Positions 47,793-64,000 of a DNA stretch of 64,000 nt are shown piece by piece. Below the pieces are notes generated by a model. The model was not told where the DNA came from, ran no database searches, and saw nothing but the letters and a program-made list of their open reading frames with translations. A program made the translations under genes and the position numbers. The stretch lies in contig CM067082.1 in the NCBI GenBank assembly GCA_034008185.1, forward strand, positions 85,993,684-86,057,683, given 5' to 3'. Numbering within the stretch: position 1 is the stretch's first letter; the number at the start of each line of letters is the position of its first letter. The stretch comes from Gorsachius magnificus. Taxonomy: Eukaryota; Chordata; Aves; Pelecaniformes; Ardeidae.

Positions 47793-50700
47793 ATGCATTT
47801 GGTGAGACACCCAGCTCCATAAGGAGTGTGCATCACATGAAGTCTCAGGTGCTGGCTGCCTCTGGAATGGTGTTTGAGATGATGGGTTGTGAGCAATGCA
47901 TCAGTCCCCAGGAGCCTGAGAGATGGCCCTCCCTCTCTCAGGGAGCACAGGGAGGAGTGTGTAGGAGCAGGGGCACCTGAACTAGATCCACCATGTTAAG
48001 AGAAAGAAGGGCAGTATTACTTTGCTAGAATATTCTGAGGTGAATTTATTCCTGAAGCTGCAGTTTAGCTGAGTGGTAGGAATAAAGGCCCTGGCTAGTT
48101 CAGGTGGAACTGACTTCACTCTTGCAGATGTCTACCTGAGTTGTGAATGTTTTATTATTCAGTATTTTCCAGGTTGTGGTGTATAAATCATGCCATAATA
48201 AACAGAGCTTCACTGGTCCAAGGACCCACATTGTATTCTTTGTTATTTTTAGTTGAAAATTTGACAGTGAAGGTCATCAGAAGATATGAGAGATTTTCAT
48301 AGTGGTCCATGATCTAGAAAGTTTGGAAGCCGCTAGTGCATCTTTTATTGCAAAGACTTTATATAAAATGTTTTTTCAAACTTTGTCTTACTTTGTCTCA
48401 TCCAGCTAAAAAAAAAAAATCCAACAATGCTTTTCAGAATAAAGCAGCTAAATCTATAGAACAAAGCAGTTAAATCTATTCAATGCTATTTTTAAACTGT
48501 GCAGGAAAAAAAAGAGCAAAATGTCTACAAGTATATTTAGGAAGCCTAGGGTGCTTAAAAATAAGGGAATTTCTATTGCCACAGGAACAGTTTGAGCCCT
48601 ATCTTGCGTGTCTCATAACTGAGATCTGTGTAGCAGTGTTGCTTTTTCTTTGCTGTCCAAAAACATCTGTGTGGTTTTCCCTTAAATGTGGCAATGATTT
48701 TAGATTTTTCGGAAATATTTTAATTAAGTTTAAAAAAAACCCCACACAAAACTGTCTTTGCTGTAATTGCAGGACTGAAAACGGAAGGATCCAGAAGTTA
48801 AGGTGACTACCTGCAAGCTTGTTTGAAGTGATCTTTGCCATTTTCTCCCAAAACAAATGCTTATCGATATGCAGCGAAGGGCACTCTGTTGTGCAGACGA
48901 TGGGCTCTGTATCTCTCTTGCACCTGAAACTACCTGGGTGGGGGTGCAGGTTTACAAGTTTCATTGTCTTGGAGGCCGATTGGGACTGGCATTAGGTTTT
49001 CTTTTTTGATGAGCCATCTTCAAGTGGCACAGTCTTCATCATTCCTGATCCATTGGTTGAGTGTTACAGCCCATTTTAAATGTTGTGGAAATGGTTTGCT
49101 ATTGGTAAGTGGATTTAGAGTGCAGCTGTTTGTTTATTTATAGGGATATTTATCAGGGCCAGTGAGTCAAAATGTATTCGGTGTGGAAAGGTTGAGTGTT
49201 GCCACATGCAGATCCTCATGTAGAGCTAAGTGCCAGTTTGTCTGTGAGTATAAGAACATTCATTCTCTTAATTGCTGGTGTACCTGGGACCGGCAGGAGG
49301 AATACACAACTGCATTGTGGAAAGGCAGGATGTAGTTACAGATCTTTCTGATCTGAAACCTACTATGAATGCCATCCTGTAAAGAGACACTTAATCTTGG
49401 ACTGAATCCTAAACGCATGGATAATGAAGTGATGTGAGGTTAAAAAAAGTCTGTCAAGTGACTGAAGAAATGTTGGGGTCTTTACTGAAATCACCCTCTG
49501 TGCCAGGCTGAGAAATACCATGAAGTGCTTTTACAGGAGCATAGCTTCATTTGTATTTGTCCAATTAAAACTCACCGTCTTCTGGCTGTTACATGTTACT
49601 AAATCTGACTTCATTCTTATTATGAGCTAAATTGTGAGTAAATTTCATGCCACATGGTAAGGTCACTTTGATTCCTTTCTGCATTCTCCTTTGTAATGCA
49701 GCACCAGTCAAATATGCTGATAAATTCTGGTAATGACTAATTTTTTCGATGACACAATATTCAGTGTTTTGCACACATTCACATAAAGAAAAAACTTCTT
49801 GTCCTTACACTAGACAGACACATAGGTGCTCGATTTATGGCTACAGGAAATGTCTTTTCTGGTAGTAGTAATGATTGATCACATTCAATACAGTAAAATA
49901 GTGCATTCGTTTTTATTCTGCACTGAAGGAATAGATGTACATGAAATTGTGGAATCTTGGTTGTGTCAGTGTTTTATGCAAGACTTAGTTGTTTGTTTTG
50001 TTTTTTTTTTTCTCTATTTGCTCAGATATGTGCTTGAGAAGAATTGACATCGAAAGGGAGTAACTGTAGGTGATTCTTCATTTTATTCAAGCTTTGACTT
50101 TCCTGGCTTTATGTATATAGAAATGTTGAAGTGTTTCTAATCCAAGACATGTACTTAGCACAGTTCAATCATTGTAATAGTGAAATTGGTGTATCAGTTT
50201 AAAGCTGCTCATATTGACATAGCAATGTCGCTGAATGGAAAGAAGGGAATAAATATTAATACAACTGTAAGGCATTTTTTTTTCTTCATATAACCCCGTC
50301 CACAGCTGTGCTGGAGTTGACAAGACCTGATGGAGCTTCTATGGAGAATACCAAAGTGCCTCTCGGTGCCTGACTGCAAGGGGGGCTGTTTCCTTGCCAC
50401 TACCTGTCTTTTGAGGGACTCCCCTAAGGCTGTGCTTTCACAGCCTGCGCGAACTGGTGTAGACTCATGCCTGTGCGAGAAGTGGCCCAGCCCCGTCCCA
50501 CGTGCCAGCATGTCTCTTGGTGCTACCAGTATACTGATAATTGATTACTGAGCTGAATTTGCCTGTTTTCATGTCCCTCAGTTTCTTCCCATCTCCTGGG
50601 TTACTTCTCACCCAGATCCACCATTCCAGCCTGGCTCAGTGCACTGCTGCATGGATGCTTGTCCTGGTGTGGAGAAGGAGATGGTTCATGTGGCTGGTTT

Positions 50701-53122
50701 AGCAGGATGAAGAGGCAGGCAGGTTAGAGGGCTGGGGTATGACTAAATCTACTCTTGCACTGCGCGTATTTTATTGCCACTTCTGATATAATCTACTAAA
50801 ATAGAATTTTGCTTCAGAGAGTAATTGCCATATCAACATTCCAGGAATAATACAGTGGTAAGGAAAAGTACTTCTATGTACTTGTTGATACAAATGCTGT
50901 ATTTTAAAGGCAGTGTCCAGACTATCTGTTCCTCACAGAGGAACCAGTCTGAGGAACCAGTTTTCAGCTGAGGGATGAGGGGAGGAATGAAGGGGAAAAG
51001 GAAGAAGAGACTTTCTTGTCCTAAAATACTTCTGATGAGGAAAATAACAAATACGTCTTCTAATGTGTAAATACAGTGTATTCTAGTCCAAAGAGGGAAA
51101 ATCTGTGGCCTGAAGGGTGTTTCTGGCTTACTGAGGGTAGTCTCTTCAGTGGATAGAAAGAAAAAATAGCTACCTGTAGAGGGTAGTTTAGAGCAGGAAC
51201 CTAATTTAGCTCCAGGTTCCTGTGGGAGGGAGCCTGTTTCTGTCCATTGACCCCCCCCAGTGAGCCTAAGGCGATTAACCTCCCTAGGCTAATGCTGGCC
51301 TCTGTGAATACCCCCTGGCTTTCAAAACCACATGCTGGATGACTGATCTGCCCTGCTGACAGTAAATTAGTTATAGGGTGGGTGTCGTCTGCTTCTTCCA
51401 GCCAGTGCAGAAGTAATGCCAGTAGGCAGAAGGGGGTTTAATCTTTCAGATGAGCACTTGAATAAAGAATCTGTTATTTAAAAGTGTAATACCTAGTTTT
51501 CTCAAGCTGCTGCCTTTTGATTAGTAAAGGAATTTTTGTTAGACTGATGGATAATCGTTTTCTTCGGTATTTCTCTTTTTCCTTTTTTTGTTTTGTATTT
51601 TTCTGCAGTACACTAAGGAGATTAACTTGAGAGGCGTTTTCTCAATCTGCCAGCCAAGTCTCCTTCTGACTAGCAATACAAAGTTAAATTTTTTTATTCC
51701 CGCAATCCATTTTGCTGCTAGTTTGCATGCTGTCTAAACTTAGACTCTGTCTGCATGCATTGTGTCTCTTTGAAATGAGCTAGTAGCTAGTCTTAATTAA
51801 TTGTGCCCAGCATTTGTAGGCTACCAGAGGTTCAATTGAACTTTTTTTAGAGTGTTTAGTGCACTGAAGGCATCAAACTGCAATTAAAACAACTTCTGTG
51901 GGCATCCATGAGTTGTTAAGGTTACACACTGTTCGTGCCATCTCCTGAGTAAGAGCTAGTTATGCTGGGAGGCTTAATGTCAAGCAAATCTTAATGCGTG
52001 TGTTTTCCCTCTGTGTGTTCTTGGTTGACTATGGGAAGGTGGAGGAGGAGGGATAGGAAGGGGCACTAGAAAGACACTCACAATTACCTTTCCCTAACCT
52101 CCTGAGTTAACAGGGTTGGGTTATGTACAGCTGTAAGGATTTCCAACAAAAATTCTCTTGAGTGTAAAACTGCCTGCTTGTCTTCCCAAGACACAGAGCC
52201 TCCAACAACGTGGCTTAGCAAGGGTGTTTTATTGGTCTCTCTGAGAGGACGTAGATTTGCTGATATGTGTCTGTCCAGGATTGCTTGGCCGGAAATGTCT
52301 GGGGATGTACCGGAGTTGGGAACCTTCAACTTGCTGCAGATGTGGTGGACAGTGGCCTCTGCGTGAAGAACAAGTCTGTTGTATCCCAAATACAGCCTGC
52401 CCCGTGCTTGTGATTTATCTGGAAACCCCAGACCAAGACCGTGAATCCTTAAATGCCCTATAGACAAAATTCTTGTACACAGAAAGGTGTTCTGTGTGTG
52501 AAAATGTAGGAAAATGGTAGTCCTTAAATGAATAAACTGTACCCAAGATGAATCAAATATAAGCAGCTAAAGGTCTTATTAAACTGCCAACTTTGGGGTT
52601 TTTTTTTTTTGGCTAGTGGTGTTTTGTTTTGTTTTTTTTTTCTAAGTTCATTTGATTATAGCTTTGAAAAAGTGTTGAGTTTTTTGGTATTTTTTTTTTT
52701 CCTCATTCAATTACTAAAAAAAGTTGAAGCTGTGATAAATGCCATTGTGTATTGTAGGTTTTGGGATATAATTTACATATACTGTACAGTGTACTTTGTT
52801 CTGCATGATAACTTTCAAAGTAACAGAATCAGAAAAAGAGAGGTGTTTGTTATCAATTAACATTCTCTTGTAGCTAATCATGTTTGAAGATATGGTACAG
52901 AAATAAAACAAACATTATTAAGTATTTCTGTTATTGTGATGATTTGTCTCTGTTTAGTGAACAGAATTTGCATAAAAGCACAGTCTTTACATTTGTTTTT
53001 CAAGGTGTAGACTTAGCAGGTAAGATTCCCACTTAAATCAACAAAACTTCATTGTCTGTTTTTGTTTAGAAAGTCATTGATGCAAAACATTGCTGGTTTG
53101 TTTTTTTGTGGTTTTGTTCTAG
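47793..53122 (+). other. FARS2 intron 2, 3' part up to the exon 3 acceptor
   Basis: Unique intronic sequence with a 22-base tandem repeat at 48439-48480. There are G+C-richer unidentified blocks at 50290-50530 and 52080-52470, the latter with an antisense stop-free frame of about 127 codons. A homeodomain-like TTAATTAATTG word lies in the 51720-51900 block. It ends in the T-rich tract before the acceptor at 53121. Confidence 0.5.
48439..48480. repeat. Tandem duplication, 22-base unit x2
   Basis: aaagcagctaaatctata starts at 48441 and aaagcagttaaatctatt at 48463, with one internal difference in the shared word. Confidence 0.85.
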
Positions 53123-53282
53123 CTGTTCTCCAACATTAAAGATGGTGAAGGCTTACAGTTGTTTGAGCAAGGTCATCGCACTGCACACAAGCAAGAGTGT
53201 CACACCATGGAGGCCGTGAGGCTGGTGGAGTTCAACCTGAAGCAAGTGCTCACAAAGCTCATCACTCACATTTTTGGTGATG
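53123..53282 (+). CDS. FARS2: FARS2 exon 3: mitochondrial phenylalanine--tRNA ligase, residues 207-259 plus one base
   Basis: This exon continues the catalytic domain in the phase left by exon 2. It starts [16 protein letters not shown], where human FARS2 has LFAGIKDGESLQLFEQ at the same junction, and it contains [11 protein letters not shown] before ending in ITHIFGD. The acceptor is gttttgttctAG at 53121-53122 after a T-rich tract. The donor G|GTAGGT begins at 53283, giving phase 1. The segment links motif 2 to the Phe-binding part of the class II fold. There is no frameshift or in-frame stop. A sense CR1 fragment lies about 230 bp beyond the donor. Confidence 0.96.
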
Positions 53283-53489
53283 GTAGGTTCTTGTACCTTT
53301 TTTCCTGGACTGCTGATGGCTGTAGGCATCTGGACTTTTGAGAAACCTTCTGCTGCATAATAAAACGAGGAAGCTTAAGGGCAATGTGGACCACTGGTAT
53401 ACTGGAACAGCCATGTGGGGTTTTTTCTTATGAGAGTTAACAGTAATTTTAGGAGTCTTCGTTCATATTCTTTGCTATATTGTGTATTT

Positions 53490-53512
53490 TTATATATATA
53501 TATATATATATA
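53490..53512. repeat. (TA)n microsatellite at the 5' edge of a CR1 copy
   Basis: About 11 uninterrupted TA units end a few bases before CR1 homology begins. It is likely polymorphic in length. Confidence 0.9.
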
Positions 53513-53515
53513 AAT

Positions 53516-53935
53516 ATTCTGGAGCACAAGTCTTCTGAGGAGCAGCTGAAGGAACTGGGGTTGTTTAGCCTGGAGAAGAGGAGGCTGAGGGGAGACCTTA
53601 TTGCCCTCTACAACTACCTGAAAGGAGGTTGTACTGAGGTGGGTGTTGCTCTCTTCTCCCAAGTAACAAGCGATGGGACGAGAGAAAATGGCCTTAAGTT
53701 GTACCAGGGGAGGTTTAGATTGGATATTAGGAAAAATTTCTTTACTGAAAGGGTTGCAAAACATTGCAACAGGCTGACCGGAGCGGTGGTGGCATCACCA
53801 TCCCTGGAGTCGTTCAAAAAACATGTAGATGTGGCACTTCAGGACATGGCTTAGTAGGCATGGTGATGTGGGGTTGATGGTTGGACTTGATGATCTTGGA
53901 GGTCTTTTCCAGCCTTAATGATTCTATGATTCTGT
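53516..53935 (+). mobile_element. CR1 LINE, 3' 420 bp, sense orientation, next to FARS2 exon 3
   Basis: The sequence begins ggagcacaagtcttctgagg and encodes CR1 ORF2 C-terminal residues ([19 protein letters not shown], then LYNYLKGG and [14 protein letters not shown]). It finishes with ggaggtcttttccagcctta and attctatgattctg, the typical 3' tail. The C-terminal part has an open frame of about 124 codons (53480-53854), which is LINE coding remnant and not a host gene. It is 5' truncated beside a (TA)n run. Confidence 0.95.
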
Positions 53936-60449
<6,514 letters not shown>

Positions 60450-63070
60450 TGACACCTCTATTAGCAAACACTTCCAGTGCAATCAGCTTCACAGGCTGAA
60501 ATGCCCTCTTCTCCCCTGGTGAGTGCAGACATCTCTGCTCGTGGCAGCCGCCACAAATAGTCCTCAGGTGGAATGCAGCCCCTGCGTGTGCTGTGATTTG
60601 AGTGTAGCAATTGAGCAAGCGATCTGGAGCTTGCAAATGGAAAGCTTGCCTTTTATTTTGTGCAGTAAGGAGACAGATAGATGTCAGCTTTAAAAGAGAA
60701 GCTGACAAATTAGGGTGTGCGGGTTTTTTCTCTTCCAAGAAATGCCAAGTGCATTCTTACTTATGATTTAACAGTATTGTAAGCAAATAGCATCCCTTAT
60801 TGGGAGATGGGTTTGGAATATCAGAGTGCTCCTATATTTCTAAAGTAGAGAAAGAGGATATCTTTCATACTGCTATTTGGTCGCTGGGTAAACAATGGTA
60901 GGTCGCTTTTTGGTGTTCTTTTGTTTCTTTTCTCCTCAGGTTTGTTATTTATGAGGTTGTAAAGTGTGTTAAGAGCAACATCATTTATTTTAATTGGAAT
61001 TATTACAGTGCAACGTCACCTGATGATTTTGCTTTCTGAAACTTACACATAAGTAGAAAAGGAGAGGAGAAATTGGTGGGGTTTTTTCTGATTATTTTTA
61101 TACAGAGAACTTTACATGCTTGTCTTTTCATTAGCTGAGAATAGGCAATTCTTTTTAAGCACAGCACAGACAGCATGTGCTCAGACCTCTGTCGTTCAGT
61201 GTCTTCCAGTACTATTTATTAGGTATGGGAGCCTTTTGGAATACGATCTGTTTAATTCTCACAGGTGTGTTTTCATATAGCCAAGTTACACTCAGCTGGG
61301 TTTTTTTTACAGTTGGTTTCCTGAGCTATTGTTGTATTTTCATGTGATCACACTTCTTTCTGTTGAAGTCCAAGTATGATGACTATGAATGGCTCAGTTT
61401 TGGCCCCAGTTACTTAGCACTGCTTGTTTTCCTCAAAGTTTGCATGTATTTTAATGTGATTGTTTTCCATTTAAGAAGATAAATCCTCTTCCAGAGTTTC
61501 TCCCCAATGGGTTAATGGCTTATGGTAAAGTTCTTTCTCAGGTTATGATATTCATCATGTGGTAAATACAATACTGCTTCTGATCAGGCTCAGAAGTGAA
61601 AGACTGCTGTGTAATATTTCCATCAGATGTAACACACAAATGGCCAGGCTTTCTTCTTGAAAAGCTTTTATGCTGCTCAGTTCTTATGTTTGGGTTCCTT
61701 TAATATGTGTGAGAAGAGCTAAACTGTGGACTCAAAACAATTACTGTATGTGTTCGTGTGTATGTGAATGAATGTGCATGAAACACCAATGGTTTCTGCA
61801 GTGGTCCAAGTTCTCAGTTTACTCTGCCTCGACTCTTTTTCACCTTTCTGAATTATGGTCTTCAAAACTATATCCCTTCTGCACCAAAACTGTCCTAACT
61901 ATTCATTGTAACTCTAATCTTGCAAGAACTCATGAATTTAGTAACTCAAGTCTAGCTTTTGAATGACTTTTAGACTTGTATTATTAAAACAAACAAGAAG
62001 ATGATTCTTTCACTTTATTAGCAAGGTATTTGTAGAGGGTGCATACTCAGTTGTGGAAGTGCCAATCATTTTTTACTTCATTTAGAGAGAATTGTACTTT
62101 ATGTAGCCACAGTTTTGTTTTCCTGCTCCTTCCAGTAGCGCTGCAAAACCACTTGGCTACAAAAGCTAAGTCTAATGTACTTCAATGTGATTTTATTGAA
62201 GTGTGGGAATCTGTTTACCACAAGTGAAGAAAAAGTGTGCTAATAATTATGTTGGTTAACGATTAGTTTATTTGGTTTAAAGTAACAATGAGGACAAGGT
62301 AATGCACATTTTCAGTTAGGTCAGGAGTCAAACACCAGGCTTCTCTGCTTACTGCTGCTCTGAGTATTCTCTTTAATGCTCTTTTGCAACAATTTAAAAC
62401 CCCAGTAGATTCTTGGCATGCCAACTTGCATCTGGTTATGGTGAAGCATAGTTTGCTATTACTAACCCATAGATTATTTTTGAGTGTGTTATGGCAGCAA
62501 GCTGCTTTTGCCCAAAATTGAAAATCTGCAAGTCCAGAAAGGAAGATTCTCTGTGGAGAAGGATGAAGATGAAAATTTTCTTTCCTAGCTCCATCTTTTT
62601 TCGCTAGCAGAACTCAAGTGCCTTCCAAAGCCATTCCACATTTGAACAGCAGTAATTCTATAATAGTTTCTTTTTTTTTTTTTACTTTTAGAATATCCTT
62701 TAATGCCTCCAGTATCTATGATCAGTGGATATTACTTATTGTTCTGGTCCCATGACCCTAAATTTCTTAAAAACACCAAATTTTCAGTTTTAAAGCCTTC
62801 CATTTTAAACCAGTGCAGACCAGCAAGGAATAGGAACTTCATCAAACTTGTGAAGGAGGCCTGTGACTTCCTAATAGCTCTGTCCTTGTGCCTTTTGTTC
62901 TGAATACTGCCTGTTCATCTTCATAGGAGATGGTGTTATTTTCAGTCAATGGAGATTTCCAGGCAAAGGAACAGAGGTGAACTACTCAGAAACACACTAT
63001 GTTGTGGTTTTGCTTTCTTTTTGGTTGGCTGGTTGGTGTTTGTGGGGTTTTTTATCCCCACCATTTGTTC

Positions 63071-63116
63071 ACTGATAATGAAATTTCTTAACTACTGATA
63101 ATGAAATTTCTTAACT
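63071..63116. repeat. Exact tandem duplication, 23-base unit x2
   Basis: The 23-base unit, beginning actgataatgaaatttc, occurs at 63071-63093 and again, identical, at 63094-63116. Identity points to a recent slippage or duplication event. Confidence 0.95.
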
Positions 63117-63833
63117 ACAGATAAGTATCCCATTGCCCAGCATAAAAGCATCTAGTGTCAGAGCACTGATTCACACCACAGACCTATGCCCTCTGATGAG
63201 GGAGTAAACACTGGTGCCTAAACCTAGATGCTATGTCTCTCTTCTTTGTCAGCTGTCTAGACTAGGCACTGCAAAATTCCCATTCCTGTCTCAATCTCTT
63301 CAAGGGCTCTGCCAGAAAATGACTCGGGAGGACTGAATGAAAAAGAGAACTGTTACTGATTTTTTGGATAAGCTGATGCTGAAGAAATATTTCACTCTTG
63401 GTGTGCCAGTTCACCAGGCAAATGCAGAAAGATCTTTTCATGGTGTAGTACACAGCTTGCTGATTAAAAATTGGAGAAGAAACTGATGAGTTTGCAGAAA
63501 CTGTTTGGGTTTTTTTATATAGTTTATAACATTTCTAATAACTTGCAATTTGGGATTTTCAATTTATGAGTATTTTTTTCCTTGGTATTGACTATTCAAA
63601 TATGTATTTCTGAAATCTAATGTGTTCTGGCAGGCATTGCTTTTCTTTCTATGAGACAATATTTTCCTATAGGAAAGGAGGAGAGAATATGAAAGACTGG
63701 TTTATAAGGCAATTGGAAACAGTCACTGAAAGCAGAAGTTGGATGTGCCTGGTTACCCATGGTGGTTCTAATTCAAAGAAGATGCTTCAGCACAGGTTAT
63801 TTTTTTATTTTCTTTTTTTTGTTGTTGAAAAAT

Positions 63834-63859
63834 ATATATATTCATATATGAATATGTAT
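63834..63859. repeat. A/T palindrome
   Basis: atattcatatatgaatat (63838-63855) is a perfect 18-base palindrome. The arms extend to 63834 and 63859 with one mismatched pair. Confidence 0.85.
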
Positions 63860-64000
63860 GAAACACAACAAAAAATGCAGAAGAACTTAAGTAGCCTTTT
63901 GGAGGGATGAAAAGACAAGGTCCATGCGGCAAAGGGGCCAGGACATTAGCTCTAAGTAGCTGTTCCTTTATGTTGGCAGAAGTTTCTATTGGACTGGCAG

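Noticed and set aside
53480..53854. 124-codon + strand open frame after FARS2 exon 3
   Set aside because: Its residues are CR1 ORF2 C-terminus preceded by translated TA repeat, so it is transposon remnant.

Overview
This is vertebrate, almost certainly avian, nuclear DNA. It has spliced exons with GT/AG boundaries, A/T-rich introns poor in CpG, several CR1 LINE copies ending in the bird-typical ATTCTATG tail, and two solo LTRs of a family I know from neoavian bird genomes. No species can be named. Nothing suggests a prokaryotic, viral or plasmid source, and I saw no operon, CRISPR array, tRNA or rRNA gene.

The only gene I can support is FARS2, the mitochondrial phenylalanyl-tRNA synthetase, on the + strand. 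Three consecutive coding exons lie here: 41522-42157 (start codon and 206 codons), 53123-53282, and 60295-60426. Together they give 303 complete codons plus one base, about two thirds of the protein. The exons for the rest of the catalytic core (motif 3) and the C-terminal ferredoxin-fold anticodon-binding domain must lie beyond position 64000. The promoter and first non-coding exon must lie before position 1, because I see no CpG island here. The introns have phases 0, 1 and 1.

Layout: 1-41521 is the 3' part of intron 1. It carries CR1 copies at 11166-11365, 13048-14001, 23555-24954, 29636-29911 and 32861-32948, and a solo LTR at 37212-37734 with the 5-bp target duplication CTGGT. Intron 2 (42158-53122) holds a second solo LTR of the same family at 47217-47792, with target duplication ATGCA. 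Intron 3 (53283-60294) holds a sense-strand CR1 copy only about 230 bp after its donor site. Intron 4 starts at 60427 and runs off the window. The rest is unannotated intronic sequence with homopolymer runs, a few short tandem duplications and some locally G+C-richer tracts I could not identify.

Nothing in the window looks like a new biological system. The best-supported observations are the two target-site duplications, which show two independent LTR insertions, and the internally deleted CR1 copy. The open leads are a 211-codon stop-free antisense frame near the left edge and several unidentified G+C-richer blocks.
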